This document shows, piece after piece, positions 54,917-63,335 of a stretch of 64,000 bases of DNA. How positions within the stretch are numbered: the stretch's first letter is position 1; each line of letters starts with the position of its first letter. This DNA is from Brachybacterium sp036311905 (GTDB lineage: Bacteria > Actinomycetota > Actinomycetes > Actinomycetales > Dermabacteraceae). Made by a program: the position numbers and the translations under genes. The notes below the pieces were generated by a model. That model was given only the letters and a program-made list of their open reading frames with translations. It had not been told where the DNA came from and did no database searches. The stretch covers positions 62,001 through 126,000 of the forward strand of contig NZ_JAZDCH010000009.1 of the NCBI RefSeq assembly GCF_036311905.1. The letters run 5' to 3'.

Positions 54917-55444
54917 TCAGGAGCTCGGCGTACGCGTCTCGGCGCTGATGAACCAGGCCTGCTGCTCGAGCTTCTCGATGACGCCGTGGAGGATGTCGGC
55001 CGAGGTCGGATCGGCCTCGTCAACCTCGTCGTGGACGTCGCGCATGCTGCCCACGGTCGCCTCGATCGCCGAGGTCACCAGGTCGATCGCGTCATGCGTG
55101 AGCACCTCTCCTTGCGGGAACTCGGGCAGGGAGCTCTGCTCGGCGACGACCGCCGGTCGACCGTCGGGCGTGGCGTGGAGCGCGCGCATCCGCTCGGCAA
55201 CGTCATCCGCGGCCTCCCGCGCGATGTCCACGACCTCATCGAGGTTGAGGTGCAGGTCGCGGAAGTTGGGACCCACGATGTTCCAGTGGGCCTGCTTGCC
55301 TACGAGGTGCAGGGCGGTGAGCTCCACGAGCACCCGCTGCAGGTTCTTGGCGAGGGCATCGGACGCGAGGAATCCGCCCTCCGCGTTCTCGGGTCGCGTG
55401 CGTCGGGCTCCCGACGGATTCGGGACGTCAACGGTCTTGTTCAT
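54917..55444 (-). CDS. dps: Dps-family DNA-binding ferritin
   Basis: 175 aa member of the Dps branch of ferritins, which forms 12-mers that oxidise Fe(II) with H2O2 and may coat DNA. ELTALHLVGKQAHWNIVGPN and FRDLHLNLDEVVDIAREAADD carry the intersubunit ferroxidase ligands (H-x-n-D-x-x-x-E), and the four-helix pattern runs to QQAWFISAETR. The N-terminal ~25 residues are Arg/Pro-rich, possibly the DNA contact. ATG 55444 has AAGGAGA upstream. A 228-bp divergent gap separates it from the SbnA-like gene. Confidence 0.92.
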   Translation of the reverse strand: MNKTVDVPNPSGARRTRPENAEGGFLASDALAKNLQRVLVELTALHLVGKQAHWNIVGPNFRDLHLNLDEVVDIAREAADDVAERMRALHATPDGRPAVVAEQSSLPEFPQGEVLTHDAIDLVTSAIEATVGSMRDVHDEVDEADPTSADILHGVIEKLEQQAWFISAETRTPSS

Positions 55445-55672
55445 CGCGCATCTCCTTCGTCTCGATCTGGCGTCTGCGGGGACCACGGATGCCGTCCTGG
55501 GTGGCGCAGACCACAGCACGTTATCACCGGAGCATCGGTGTCGACTGCGAGGTGAGGCGCCGGGCTCGCCTGGTCCACCCGATGCTCCGGGCGCTCCGGT
55601 TGCTGACTGTAGGGTGATCAGACGCGACGAATCTCCCCTGATCGCCGCGCTCTTCGCGAGGGAGATGTTTCG

Positions 55673-56773
55673 ATGACCGAACACGATCAGACCGTCGTGG
55701 CGCGGGCTGGGGCTGAGGACTCCGCCCCTGTCGGTCCCCATCGATCCCCGACGCCGCCCTCCACCATCGTGGAGGGAATCGGCGGGGCGATCGGGGGGAC
55801 GCCGCTGGTGCGGCTCAGGTCGCTGTTCCCCGAGTCGGGCCTCGAGATCCTGGCGAAGCTCGAGTCCGTCAACCCCGGCGGCTCCACGAAGGACCGGCCC
55901 GCCCTGGGCATGGTCCGCGATGCGCTGCAGTCGGGGCGCCTGTCGCCGGGTGGCACGGTGGTGGAATCCTCGTCCGGGAATCTCGGCGTCGCGCTGGCGC
56001 GTGCCTGCCGTGCCCATGACCTGCGCTTCGTCTGCGTCCTCGACGCCCGGACCAATGCGACCACGGTGCGCACCATCGAGGCTCTCGGCGGAGAGGTCTC
56101 CATGGTCTCGGAGCCCGATCCGGAGACCGGGGACCTGCTCACGGCGCGCTTTCACCGGGTCGAGCAGCTCCTCGAGGAGATCCCCGGCGCGGTCAATCTG
56201 TACCAGTACGGCAATCCCGCGAACCCGCGCGCCCACTACGAGGGGACCATGCGGGAGATCGCGGAGGCGACCGGCGGAGACGTGGACGTGCTGATGGCGG
56301 CCGTCTCCACGACGGGCACGATCGGCGGCTGCTCCGCGTACATCCGGGACCATTCCCTGGCGACGCGCACCGTGGCGGTCGATGCGGTGGGGTCCGTGCT
56401 CTTCGGGGGGAAGGCGGCCCCGCGCCCCCTGCCCGGAATGGGTGCGGGACTGGTCACCGACCTCTCGAGGCAGGTCGAGCCCGACCAGGTCATCCGCGTC
56501 TCCGCTCTCGACAGCGTGGTGGGCGCCCGGCATCTGGCACGCAGCGAGGGCATCCTCGCGGGAGCATCGACCGGGGGGATCGTCTACGCCCTCGGCGGCC
56601 TGGTGCCCACGCTCGAGGCCGGATCCCGCGTCGTCCTCATCGTGCACGACGGCGGCGTCCCCTACCTCGACACGGTTTACGACGATGCCTGGACGCTGAA
56701 GACTCTGGGGGCCGACGGGCAGCGGATCCGCCGGGGGATCGATGACCTGCGCAGGACCGCACGTCGTGACTGA
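55673..56773 (+). CDS. PLP-dependent synthase, SbnA/cysteine-synthase-like
   Basis: 366 aa fold-type II PLP enzyme. The PLP Lys is in NPGGSTKDRPALG (Lys 73), the phosphate/substrate loop reads ESSSGNLGVAL in place of TSGNTG, and STTGTIGG and GASTGG close the cofactor pocket. The NPGGS-x-KDR and SSSGNLG variants resemble SbnA, which joins O-phosphoserine and glutamate on the way to 2,3-diaminopropionate, more than CysK. Met-rich and transporter genes are absent. ATG 55673 follows a GAGGGAGA. Its stop overlaps the next gene by 8 bp. The exact substrate is not assignable; O-acyl- or O-phosphoserine is likely. Confidence 0.8.
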   Translation: MTEHDQTVVARAGAEDSAPVGPHRSPTPPSTIVEGIGGAIGGTPLVRLRSLFPESGLEILAKLESVNPGGSTKDRPALGMVRDALQSGRLSPGGTVVESSSGNLGVALARACRAHDLRFVCVLDARTNATTVRTIEALGGEVSMVSEPDPETGDLLTARFHRVEQLLEEIPGAVNLYQYGNPANPRAHYEGTMREIAEATGGDVDVLMAAVSTTGTIGGCSAYIRDHSLATRTVAVDAVGSVLFGGKAAPRPLPGMGAGLVTDLSRQVEPDQVIRVSALDSVVGARHLARSEGILAGASTGGIVYALGGLVPTLEAGSRVVLIVHDGGVPYLDTVYDDAWTLKTLGADGQRIRRGIDDLRRTARRD

Positions 56774-58592
56774 CGGACGTCGGCTCGCGGAGCCCCGGCC
56801 GGCTCTGCGGATCGCCGTGGTGGGGGCCGGGCCGAAGGCGCTCTACGCCCTGGAGGAGCTCACCGCGCAGCTGGCGTCTCAGGCAGGCTCCGAGGTCGCG
56901 GTGCCGGGCGGTCTGGAGGTGACGGTGATCGATGACGTGCGCACCCCCGGGACGGGCTCGGCCTACGACCCCCGGCAGCCCCATCATCTGCGGCTGAACG
57001 TCACGGCGGCGATCCTGGACGAGCCGGCGACCGGAGACTTCCCGGCGTTCAGCGACTGGGTCGCCGGCCCCTATCCGGATCTGGCCTCGGACCCCTTCCC
57101 CCCGCGGGCGGTGGTGGGCGAGTACCTGGCCCAGCGATGGCAGCGCATGGAACGGGGCCTCTCCCGGCACGCGGGTCTGCACCGGATATCGGCACGCGTC
57201 AGCGACCTCGAGCGCCGGGAGACCGGATGGCGCCTCGTGGCCGGGACGGATCACGTCGACGAGGTGGACGAGGTGCTGCTGGCCACCGGGCATGCCTCCG
57301 CGCACCCGGGGGCGCTGAGCCGGAGCTGGACCTCCCGCACCCCGTTGATCCCCGCCGTGCTCCCGACCGAGGAGATGCTCTCGCTCGACCGCGTTCCGCC
57401 CGGCTCCCGCGTGGCCGTGAGAGGAGCGGCGTTGACCTTCCTCGACGCCTGCCTGACCCTCACGGAGGCGCGGGGCACGGTCTTCACGGAGGTCGGCGGG
57501 CGAGCACCGCGGCTCGCGATCGCGCGCGGGGGGCGGGAACCGGCCGTGATCCGCCCCGTCTCCCGGGAGGGGCTGCTGCTGGACTCGAAGCCGGACCCGG
57601 GCTCGACTCTCCCCGACGGCGCGGAGCGAGCGGCCGCCCGTGCCCGCGCCCGACTCGCCTCCGCACAGCGGCGAGGACCCGGCGCCGACACGGACACGGG
57701 CAGGCCCGAGGCTCCCGGACGCGCCGGGGTCGGCCCGGATGACGTCCTGGAGATCGTGGTCGACGCCGCGACCGCCATGCTCGGCGACGCTGCTCGCGAC
57801 GAGGTCGAGCACACCCTGCTCACCGGAGCGGAACCCGATCTCCCGCGAGGAAGCGGTCGGGCCGTGACCGCTCTGCGTCGCAGCGTCGAGATCGCCCAGG
57901 GAACCCGGCCCCCTGGACCCGCGTGGGCGCTAGGCCGGATGTGGCAGACCCTCTATCCGGAGATCTCGCACAGTCTGCGGGGCACCGAGGCGCCCGAGGA
58001 CGAATGGCGGCGCCTTCACCGCTCCGCGCGGACGCTCGAACGGTTCGCCTTCGGGCCCCCGCTCGTCTCCGCGCGCAAGCTCCTGGCCCTGATCGATGGC
58101 GGGCTGGTGGACCTCAGCTGGATGGATGCCGGCACCCGCATCGACGGCAGCGGGGTGCACGGCGCACCGCACGGACCTGCGCAGTGCACCGCGAAATGCG
58201 TGGAGCGGGGGAGGGAGGTCGACGTGGTGATCGACGCGGTGCTCGCGCCGCCCGGGGTCACGCAGGTGGACGATGAGCTGATCACCGCACTGCGGCGCCG
58301 CGGGCTGGTGCGGACGCGCCCCGGTCGACGGGGTGCACGGACCGACGAGGCCGGATCCGTCGAGGCCTCCGTCTCCGCCACCGGTGCCCCCGCGAGCGGG
58401 TCACCGGGACTGGCGCTCATCGGACGCCCCACCGAGGACCACGTCATCGGCAATGACACGCTGAACCGGCACCTGCACGACGACGCGCACCGCTGGGCGC
58501 TGCGGATCATGGAGAGACTCCGCGCCCCCGGTCCGCGAGACCTCCTCCCGGATGCCCGGGCCGTCGCTGACAACCGGAAGGACCCTGCGTGA
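56766..58592 (+). CDS. FAD/NAD(P)-binding protein (PF13454-type)
   Basis: 608 aa flavoprotein. IAVVGAGPKALYALEELTAQ is the dinucleotide-binding loop; PHHLRLNVTAAILD and FPPRAVVGEYLAQRW are conserved in the FAD-NAD(P)-binding family that contains HpaO- and SidA-like relatives; VLLATGHASAHPG is the ATG-type second motif. Pro/Arg-rich insertions lie at ~300-330 and ~515-545. GTG 56766 overlaps the SbnA-like stop; ATG 56742 is an alternative with GGGGGAT upstream. The product may oxidise the amine or amino acid made by its neighbours. The stop overlaps the next GTG (GTGA), so translation is coupled across the operon. Confidence 0.75.
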   Translation: MTDGRRLAEPRPALRIAVVGAGPKALYALEELTAQLASQAGSEVAVPGGLEVTVIDDVRTPGTGSAYDPRQPHHLRLNVTAAILDEPATGDFPAFSDWVAGPYPDLASDPFPPRAVVGEYLAQRWQRMERGLSRHAGLHRISARVSDLERRETGWRLVAGTDHVDEVDEVLLATGHASAHPGALSRSWTSRTPLIPAVLPTEEMLSLDRVPPGSRVAVRGAALTFLDACLTLTEARGTVFTEVGGRAPRLAIARGGREPAVIRPVSREGLLLDSKPDPGSTLPDGAERAAARARARLASAQRRGPGADTDTGRPEAPGRAGVGPDDVLEIVVDAATAMLGDAARDEVEHTLLTGAEPDLPRGSGRAVTALRRSVEIAQGTRPPGPAWALGRMWQTLYPEISHSLRGTEAPEDEWRRLHRSARTLERFAFGPPLVSARKLLALIDGGLVDLSWMDAGTRIDGSGVHGAPHGPAQCTAKCVERGREVDVVIDAVLAPPGVTQVDDELITALRRRGLVRTRPGRRGARTDEAGSVEASVSATGAPASGSPGLALIGRPTEDHVIGNDTLNRHLHDDAHRWALRIMERLRAPGPRDLLPDARAVADNRKDPA

Positions 58593-60130
58593 ACCACGAG
58601 ACCGCCCTGCGGAGCGCCTGCCACGGCGATCCGCCGCTCTCCGCCCGGCTCGAGCCCTGGATGCGCGAGCTGCTGGCGGACCCCGCCGCGTGCAGGGAGC
58701 TCCTCGAGGAGTTCGGGAGCCCGCTGAACGTCCACGACTTCACCGCGCTCCCGCGCAACGCCCGGGACCTCACGTCCGTGGCGGAGGCGCAGGGCGTGGA
58801 CTTCCGCATCTTCGTCGCCCGCAAGGCGAACAAGACGCTCGGCCTCGTCAGGGCGGCCCACCGCGCCGGACTGGGCCTGGACGTCGGCAGCGAGCGTGAG
58901 CTGCGCCAGGTGCTGGACGCCGGGTTGCCGCCGCAGGACGTCGTGGTCACAGCCGCTATCAAGCCCGATCCGCTGCTGCGCCTCGTGCTCGAGTCGCGCT
59001 CCCTGCTCGTCCTGGACAACCTCGACGAGGTCGCCGCCGCGCGCCGCCTCGCGGACGAGCTCGCGCCGCCTGCTCAGGGCGGCGTCGGCGAGGGAGCCGT
59101 CGAGCCCTTCCCCGTCGCACTGCGCCTGGCGCCTCGTCCCACGGACCTGATCCCGGCCACGCGGTTCGGGGAATCCGCCGAGACCTGGCTGCACCTCATC
59201 GATGCGGGCGGAATCGGCCCTCGGCTCGAGGTCCAGGGCGTGCACTTCCATCTGCACGGCTACGACCCGGCTGCTCGAGCCGAGGCGGTCGGGGAGGCGC
59301 TGGAGTTGATCGACAGCCTTCGTCACCGCGGGCTGGCCATGCACGACGCCTTCGTCGACATCGGCGGCGGCGTGCCCATGAGCTATCTCGAGTCCGCTGA
59401 GGAGTGGGAGGCGTTCTGGACCGCCCACGACGCAGGCACGGCGGCGTCGGCTCCTCCGTCGGCGCCCTCCCCGCACGCGCTGCGCAGCAGCGGGGAACCG
59501 CGCGAGTCCCCGGTGTGGAGGGGTGAGCCGCTGCGCCAGGTGTACCCGTACCACCAGCGCACCCTCCGCGGCGGCTGGTTGGAGGCCGTGCTGGGTCAGG
59601 AGATCCGTCCCGGCACGACGGCCGGACGCGCGCTGCGGGATCGGCGGGTGCAGCTGCGCTGCGAGCCCGGCAGGTCCATGCTGGACGGCTGCGGCCTCAC
59701 GCTCGCCCGCGTCATCCAGCGCACCAGCACCAGCGATGGCGTCCCGCTGGTGGGGCTCGAGATGAACCGCACCCAGTGCCGGTCCACCTCCGATGACTTC
59801 CTCGTGGACCCGGTGCTGGTCCGTGCCGGCATCGACCGATCAGAACCCCTCGCGGGCTACCTCGTGGGTGCCTACTGCATCGAGGCGGAGCTGATCCTGC
59901 GCAGACGGCTCGTGTTCCCCCAGGGAGTCGCCGTGGGGGATGTGATCGCTCTGCCCAACACCGCCGGTTACCTGATGCACATCCTCGAGAGCGCCTCCCA
60001 CCAGATCCCTCTCGCCTCGAACGTCGAGCGCATGCCCGCCGAGGAGGGAGTCGCCGGAGAAGTGCGCGGCGTCGTCCGCGACGAGATCGACCTCGTGGCC
60101 CCCATGCGGCCGTGGAGGGCCGGTCCCTGA
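58589..60130 (+). CDS. PLP decarboxylase of DapDC/ODC fold (Y4yA-like)
   Basis: 513 aa fold-type III PLP enzyme. FVARKANKTLGLVRAAH carries the PLP Lys (Lys 79), GLDVGSERELRQVL and GVHFHLHGY follow in the barrel, FVDIGGGVPM is the Gly loop binding the phosphate, and CEPGRSML, CRSTSDDF and VGAYCIEAELIL complete the barrel/beta-domain active site. A ~50-residue Ser/Pro-rich insertion at ~290-325 and greater length set it apart from LysA, closer to the Y4yA group. It probably decarboxylates an amino acid built by the SbnA-like enzyme. GTG 58589 has GGAAGGA upstream and overlaps the previous stop. Confidence 0.8.
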   Translation: MNHETALRSACHGDPPLSARLEPWMRELLADPAACRELLEEFGSPLNVHDFTALPRNARDLTSVAEAQGVDFRIFVARKANKTLGLVRAAHRAGLGLDVGSERELRQVLDAGLPPQDVVVTAAIKPDPLLRLVLESRSLLVLDNLDEVAAARRLADELAPPAQGGVGEGAVEPFPVALRLAPRPTDLIPATRFGESAETWLHLIDAGGIGPRLEVQGVHFHLHGYDPAARAEAVGEALELIDSLRHRGLAMHDAFVDIGGGVPMSYLESAEEWEAFWTAHDAGTAASAPPSAPSPHALRSSGEPRESPVWRGEPLRQVYPYHQRTLRGGWLEAVLGQEIRPGTTAGRALRDRRVQLRCEPGRSMLDGCGLTLARVIQRTSTSDGVPLVGLEMNRTQCRSTSDDFLVDPVLVRAGIDRSEPLAGYLVGAYCIEAELILRRRLVFPQGVAVGDVIALPNTAGYLMHILESASHQIPLASNVERMPAEEGVAGEVRGVVRDEIDLVAPMRPWRAGP

Positions 60131-60188
60131 GCGCCGGGCCGCCGTGCTCGGCGAGGACACGTGGCGTCTCCTCGGACGAGGGGCGCGC

Positions 60189-60788
60189 TCAGCCCGCCGC
60201 GCACCCGAGCAGGAACTGCTCCACCGCCTGATCGGTGAGCTCCTCGAGCAGCTCCGGCTCGACCATGCCGCCGTTGATCATCGTCGCGATGCCCTGCAAC
60301 GAGGCGACCAGCACGATGCCGCCGCGGGCACGGTCGGTGAGGTCCAGGGCGCCGGTCTCCCTGCCCTGCTCGATGACCTCGTCGAGCGAGGAGAAGGCGT
60401 TGCGCGCCGAGGCCCGCACCTCCTCGGCGCCCTCGCGGTGCTTGCTCGAGAACATCAGCTCGAGCAGCGCGGCGTCCCGCGTCGCGAAGCGCACGAAGGC
60501 GTGGGCGAGGGCGCGCAGGCGGGAGGGGAAGTCCGCATCGGCCCTCTCGACGGCGGCGGTGACCTGCGCGCCGAGCCGCTCGAAGCCGGTGATCGCGAGG
60601 GCGTCCAGCAGGGCCTGGCGGTCGGCGAAGTGTCGCCGCGGCGCCGCATGGCTCACCCCGGCCTGGCGCGCCAGCTCCCGCAGGGACAGCTCCTCCTGGC
60701 CCTGACCGCGCAGGGTCTCCTCGGCGGCGCGGAGCAGGGTGTCGCGCAGGCTGCCGTGGTGGTAGGGGCGCTCGGCGGTGTCGGTCAC
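60189..60788 (-). CDS. TetR-family transcriptional regulator
   Basis: 199 aa. The N-terminal helix-turn-helix is SLRELARQAGVSHAAPRRHF with the preceding HHGSLRDTLLRAAEETL helix, typical of TetR. The C-terminal ligand domain (~65-199) resembles the TetR_C_33/WHG-type (LMFSSKHREGAEEV; DRARGGIVLVASLQGIATMI). GTG 60788 is probably leaderless: TAGGAT lies 6 nt before it. The palindrome at 60815-60829 overlaps its -35 region and that of the divergent short-chain dehydrogenase, so it should repress itself and that gene. The inducer is unknown. Confidence 0.88.
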   Translation of the reverse strand: MTDTAERPYHHGSLRDTLLRAAEETLRGQGQEELSLRELARQAGVSHAAPRRHFADRQALLDALAITGFERLGAQVTAAVERADADFPSRLRALAHAFVRFATRDAALLELMFSSKHREGAEEVRASARNAFSSLDEVIEQGRETGALDLTDRARGGIVLVASLQGIATMINGGMVEPELLEELTDQAVEQFLLGCAAG

Positions 60789-60794
60789 GCCTGG

Positions 60795-60800
60795 ATCCTA
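60795..60800 (-). promoter_or_regulatory. -10 box of the TetR gene, probable leaderless start
   Basis: TAGGAT on the minus strand, 6 nt before the GTG at 60788. The -35 position (17 bp upstream) falls inside the palindrome at 60815-60829. Confidence 0.5.
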
Positions 60801-60812
60801 CCTATGTTTCCG

Positions 60813-60841
60813 TTGACAACACAGTTGTCGCTGTCTACATT
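60813..60841 (+). promoter_or_regulatory. Promoter of the short-chain dehydrogenase gene
   Basis: TTGACA (60813-60818), 17-bp spacer, TACATT (60836-60841): a near-consensus housekeeping promoter. The predicted start is 7-8 nt downstream, at the ATG (60849), so the mRNA is probably leaderless. Confidence 0.8.
60815..60829. promoter_or_regulatory. Palindromic TetR operator
   Basis: GACAAC-ACA-GTTGTC, perfect 6-bp arms with a 3-bp centre, overlapping the SDR -35/spacer and the -35 region of tetR. It is the only palindrome in the 60-bp divergent gap. Confidence 0.7.
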
Positions 60842-60848
60842 GTGGTCC

Positions 60849-61760
60849 ATGGCAACATTCACCGCCGATTCGCTCCCCGATCTGACCGGACGCACCGCCA
60901 TCGTCACCGGGGCCAACACCGGCCTCGGCAAGTCCACCGCCCACCAGCTCGCCGCCCACGGCGCGAAGGTGATCCTCGCCGTCCGCGACGTGCGCAAGGG
61001 GATCTTCGCCGCCTCGACCATGACCGGGGACGTCGAGGTGCGCCGCCTCGACCTCGCCGACCTCGCCTCGATCGAGATATTCGCCGGCGGCGTCGACCGT
61101 CCCGTCGACCTGCTCATCAACAACGCCGGGCTCATGACCCCGCCGCTCGGCCGCACCGCCGACGGCTTCGAGCTGCAGCTCGGCACCAATCACCTGGGCC
61201 ACTTCGCGCTCACCGGTCGGCTGCTCCCGCGGATCACCGGTCGCGTGGTCACGGTGTCCTCGATCGCGCACCGCTCCGGCGCGATCAACCTCCACGACCC
61301 CAACTGGGAGCGGCGCGAGTACCGTCGCTTCCCCGCCTACGCGCAGTCCAAGCTCGCGAACCTGCTGTTCACCGCCGAGCTGCAGCGCCGACTGGTCGCG
61401 GCTGGCTCCGAAGTGCTCTCGATGGCCGCCCATCCCGGTCTCGCGGGCACCGATCTGCTGCGCCGGGACCGGCGCGGCGGGATCGTCTCCGCCGTGGAGC
61501 AGCGGCTGATCTCGTGGGTCGGTCAGGACGCCGACGCCGGGGCGCTGCCCACCCTCCGCGCCGCCGTGGACCCGGACCTCCCGGGCGACAGCTTCGTGGG
61601 GCCGACGGGTCGCTTCGGCACCCGCGGCGAGCCCGGCCTCGTCGAGCGCTCCGACCGCGCCCGCGACACCGAGATGGCGCGGTTGCTCTGGGAGGCCTCC
61701 GAGGAGCTGACCGGGGTGCGCTTCGACCTGCGGGCTCCTGCCGCGGCGGCCTCCGCCTGA
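60849..61760 (+). CDS. Short-chain dehydrogenase/reductase
   Basis: 303 aa NAD(P)-dependent SDR. TGANTGLGKSTA is the cofactor loop, LLINNAG the structural motif, VVTVSSIAHRSG holds the catalytic Ser, and YAQSKLAN the Tyr-x-x-x-Lys pair. The large C-terminal region after AAHPGLAGTDLL resembles the retinol-dehydrogenase/WW-oxidoreductase subgroup common in actinobacteria. ATG 60849 is at the predicted transcription start. It is probably repressed by the adjacent TetR, and its substrate may be the inducer. It ends in a strong hairpin shared with the convergent SLH-repeat gene. Confidence 0.9.
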   Translation: MATFTADSLPDLTGRTAIVTGANTGLGKSTAHQLAAHGAKVILAVRDVRKGIFAASTMTGDVEVRRLDLADLASIEIFAGGVDRPVDLLINNAGLMTPPLGRTADGFELQLGTNHLGHFALTGRLLPRITGRVVTVSSIAHRSGAINLHDPNWERREYRRFPAYAQSKLANLLFTAELQRRLVAAGSEVLSMAAHPGLAGTDLLRRDRRGGIVSAVEQRLISWVGQDADAGALPTLRAAVDPDLPGDSFVGPTGRFGTRGEPGLVERSDRARDTEMARLLWEASEELTGVRFDLRAPAAAASA

Positions 61761-61766
61761 AACGCA

Positions 61767-61805
61767 GCGGCGCCCCGCCCAGCTGGTTGCTGGACGGGGC
61801 GCCGC
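61767..61805. terminator. Bidirectional hairpin terminator
   Basis: GCGGCGCCCCGCCCAGC pairs with GCTGGACGGGGCGCCGC around a TGGTT loop: 17 pairs with one mismatch, between two convergent genes. Confidence 0.85.
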
Positions 61806-61829
61806 ATCGTGTCGGCCGCCGCGTGCTGA

Positions 61830-63215
61830 TCAGTACGCCGCGTCGTACCGATGCAGGAATGCCGCCATGGCGTCGCGCTTGACGGACTGCAGCGGGCGGT
61901 AGGTGCGGTCGGACCAGCCGGTGGAGATGCCCTGGGTCTTCATCCAGCACATCTCCTTCGCGAACTGTTGGGTGCGGGAGACGTCCCGGAAGCAGGAGCT
62001 CGAGGCGGCGGCGGTCGTGGGCTCGCCCGCGAAGCGGTAGAGGAACGCGGCCATCGCGTCGCGGTTGATCGGCGTGGTGGGTCGGAACTCGCGCTTGCCG
62101 TTCACGGTCCAGCCGGTGGTGATGCCCTCCTGGTACGCCCAGATGATCGCCGTGTAGTGCTCCTGGCCCGGCTTCACATCCGCGAACGGGGAGGACTTCG
62201 GCAGCGTCACCTTCGGGGATCCGGCCATGCGGTAGAGGAACGCCGCCATCGCGTCCCGGTTCACCGGGGCGAGGGGCCGGTACTCGTACCCGCCGGAGAC
62301 CTTCCAGCCGGTGGAGATCTTCTCGTCCGCCATCCACTTCATGTGCTCGTAATGCTCCTGGCCGGGCTTCACGTCCAGGAAGGGGCTGGTGGTGGCCGGG
62401 AAGGTGACCGTCCAGGAGGTCTGGTCCCAGTGGTACGCCGCCTGGGGGTCGATGATCTCGATGTCGATCGTGATCGTGCCCGTCGCCCGGTAGGTGCCGG
62501 CCGGCGTCTCCACGTCGTCGACGTAGTAGGCGATCCGCGGATCGTCCGGGATCGTGAAGGTGCCGGCGGCCAAGTCGAAGGTCGGCTCCTGGAGGGAGTA
62601 GCCGACGATCGGCGTGAACGCGATCCCGAGGGCATCCACGACCGGGTACGCCTCCTCGTCGGTGGCGACGACGTACAGCCACAGCTCGTCCACGTCGGCG
62701 GGCACGGTGGTGACGCCGGGCTCGAGCGGGTCGCCCTCCTCGGGGTAGAAGTCGACGCGCGGATCATCCGGAACGGTGACGGTGCGGGCCCCCACGTCGA
62801 CGCGCGGCAGGGGAGCGGCCACATGCGTCCAGCCCGGCTCGAGCTCGCTCACGTCGATCGACCAGGCGTAGGTCCCGACCATCGAGGAGCCCGGGGCGGG
62901 CAGCGCCACGACGGTGGCCCAGTCCTCCAGCTCGTGCACGCCCGGGGTCAGGTAGTAGCCGTCGTCGTCGATGTAGCGCAGCCCGGCGACGTCCGGGATG
63001 GTGTAGGTCCGGTCCTCGAGGTCGATCACCGGCGCGACCGGGACGATCGGGGCGGCGACCGTGGCGCGCAGCGCGATGCCGTCCGTCGGGGTCGAGGAGC
63101 TCTCAGCGGCACCGACACCGGCGTCGGGACCGTCGGCGCTCGCCACGGCGGCACCGGTGAGGAGGAGCGGCGCGACCAGGGTCAGGGTCGCGGCGCGGCG
63201 GAGGAGGGCGTTCAC
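61830..63215 (-). CDS. Secreted protein with three SLH-like repeats
   Basis: 461 aa exported protein. Sec signal: LLRRAATLTLVAPLLLTGAAVASA with cleavage after ~residue 27. Residues ~60-290 contain beta-rich repeats each announcing a DxxxxTxTIPDxP-like strand (DRTYTIPDVAG, ARTVTVPDDPR, AGTFTIPDDPR), probably three related domains. Residues ~290-461 hold three S-layer-homology-like units (F-x-DVKPGQEHY, GI-x-TGW, FRP, NRDAMAAFLYR); the third has a Cys pair. Such repeats commonly attach proteins to wall polymers. GTG 63215 has GAGGTGA upstream. It has no catalytic motif. Confidence 0.85.
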   Translation of the reverse strand: MNALLRRAATLTLVAPLLLTGAAVASADGPDAGVGAAESSSTPTDGIALRATVAAPIVPVAPVIDLEDRTYTIPDVAGLRYIDDDGYYLTPGVHELEDWATVVALPAPGSSMVGTYAWSIDVSELEPGWTHVAAPLPRVDVGARTVTVPDDPRVDFYPEEGDPLEPGVTTVPADVDELWLYVVATDEEAYPVVDALGIAFTPIVGYSLQEPTFDLAAGTFTIPDDPRIAYYVDDVETPAGTYRATGTITIDIEIIDPQAAYHWDQTSWTVTFPATTSPFLDVKPGQEHYEHMKWMADEKISTGWKVSGGYEYRPLAPVNRDAMAAFLYRMAGSPKVTLPKSSPFADVKPGQEHYTAIIWAYQEGITTGWTVNGKREFRPTTPINRDAMAAFLYRFAGEPTTAAASSSCFRDVSRTQQFAKEMCWMKTQGISTGWSDRTYRPLQSVKRDAMAAFLHRYDAAY

Positions 63216-63335
63216 GTATCACCTCAGAGAAGGAAAGGCCCGGCGGGATGAGCGGAGCATAACCGCACGCACCGACGTCTGAGGCAGATGTCTGAAAGTC
63301 GCCTTCACCTGGAGGGATCCGTCGTTCCTGACCCC

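Noticed and set aside
55673..56773. Plain cysteine synthase (CysK)
   Set aside because: The NPGGSTKDR and SSSGNLG variants and coupling to a flavoprotein and a decarboxylase fit an SbnA-like role better, though not proven.
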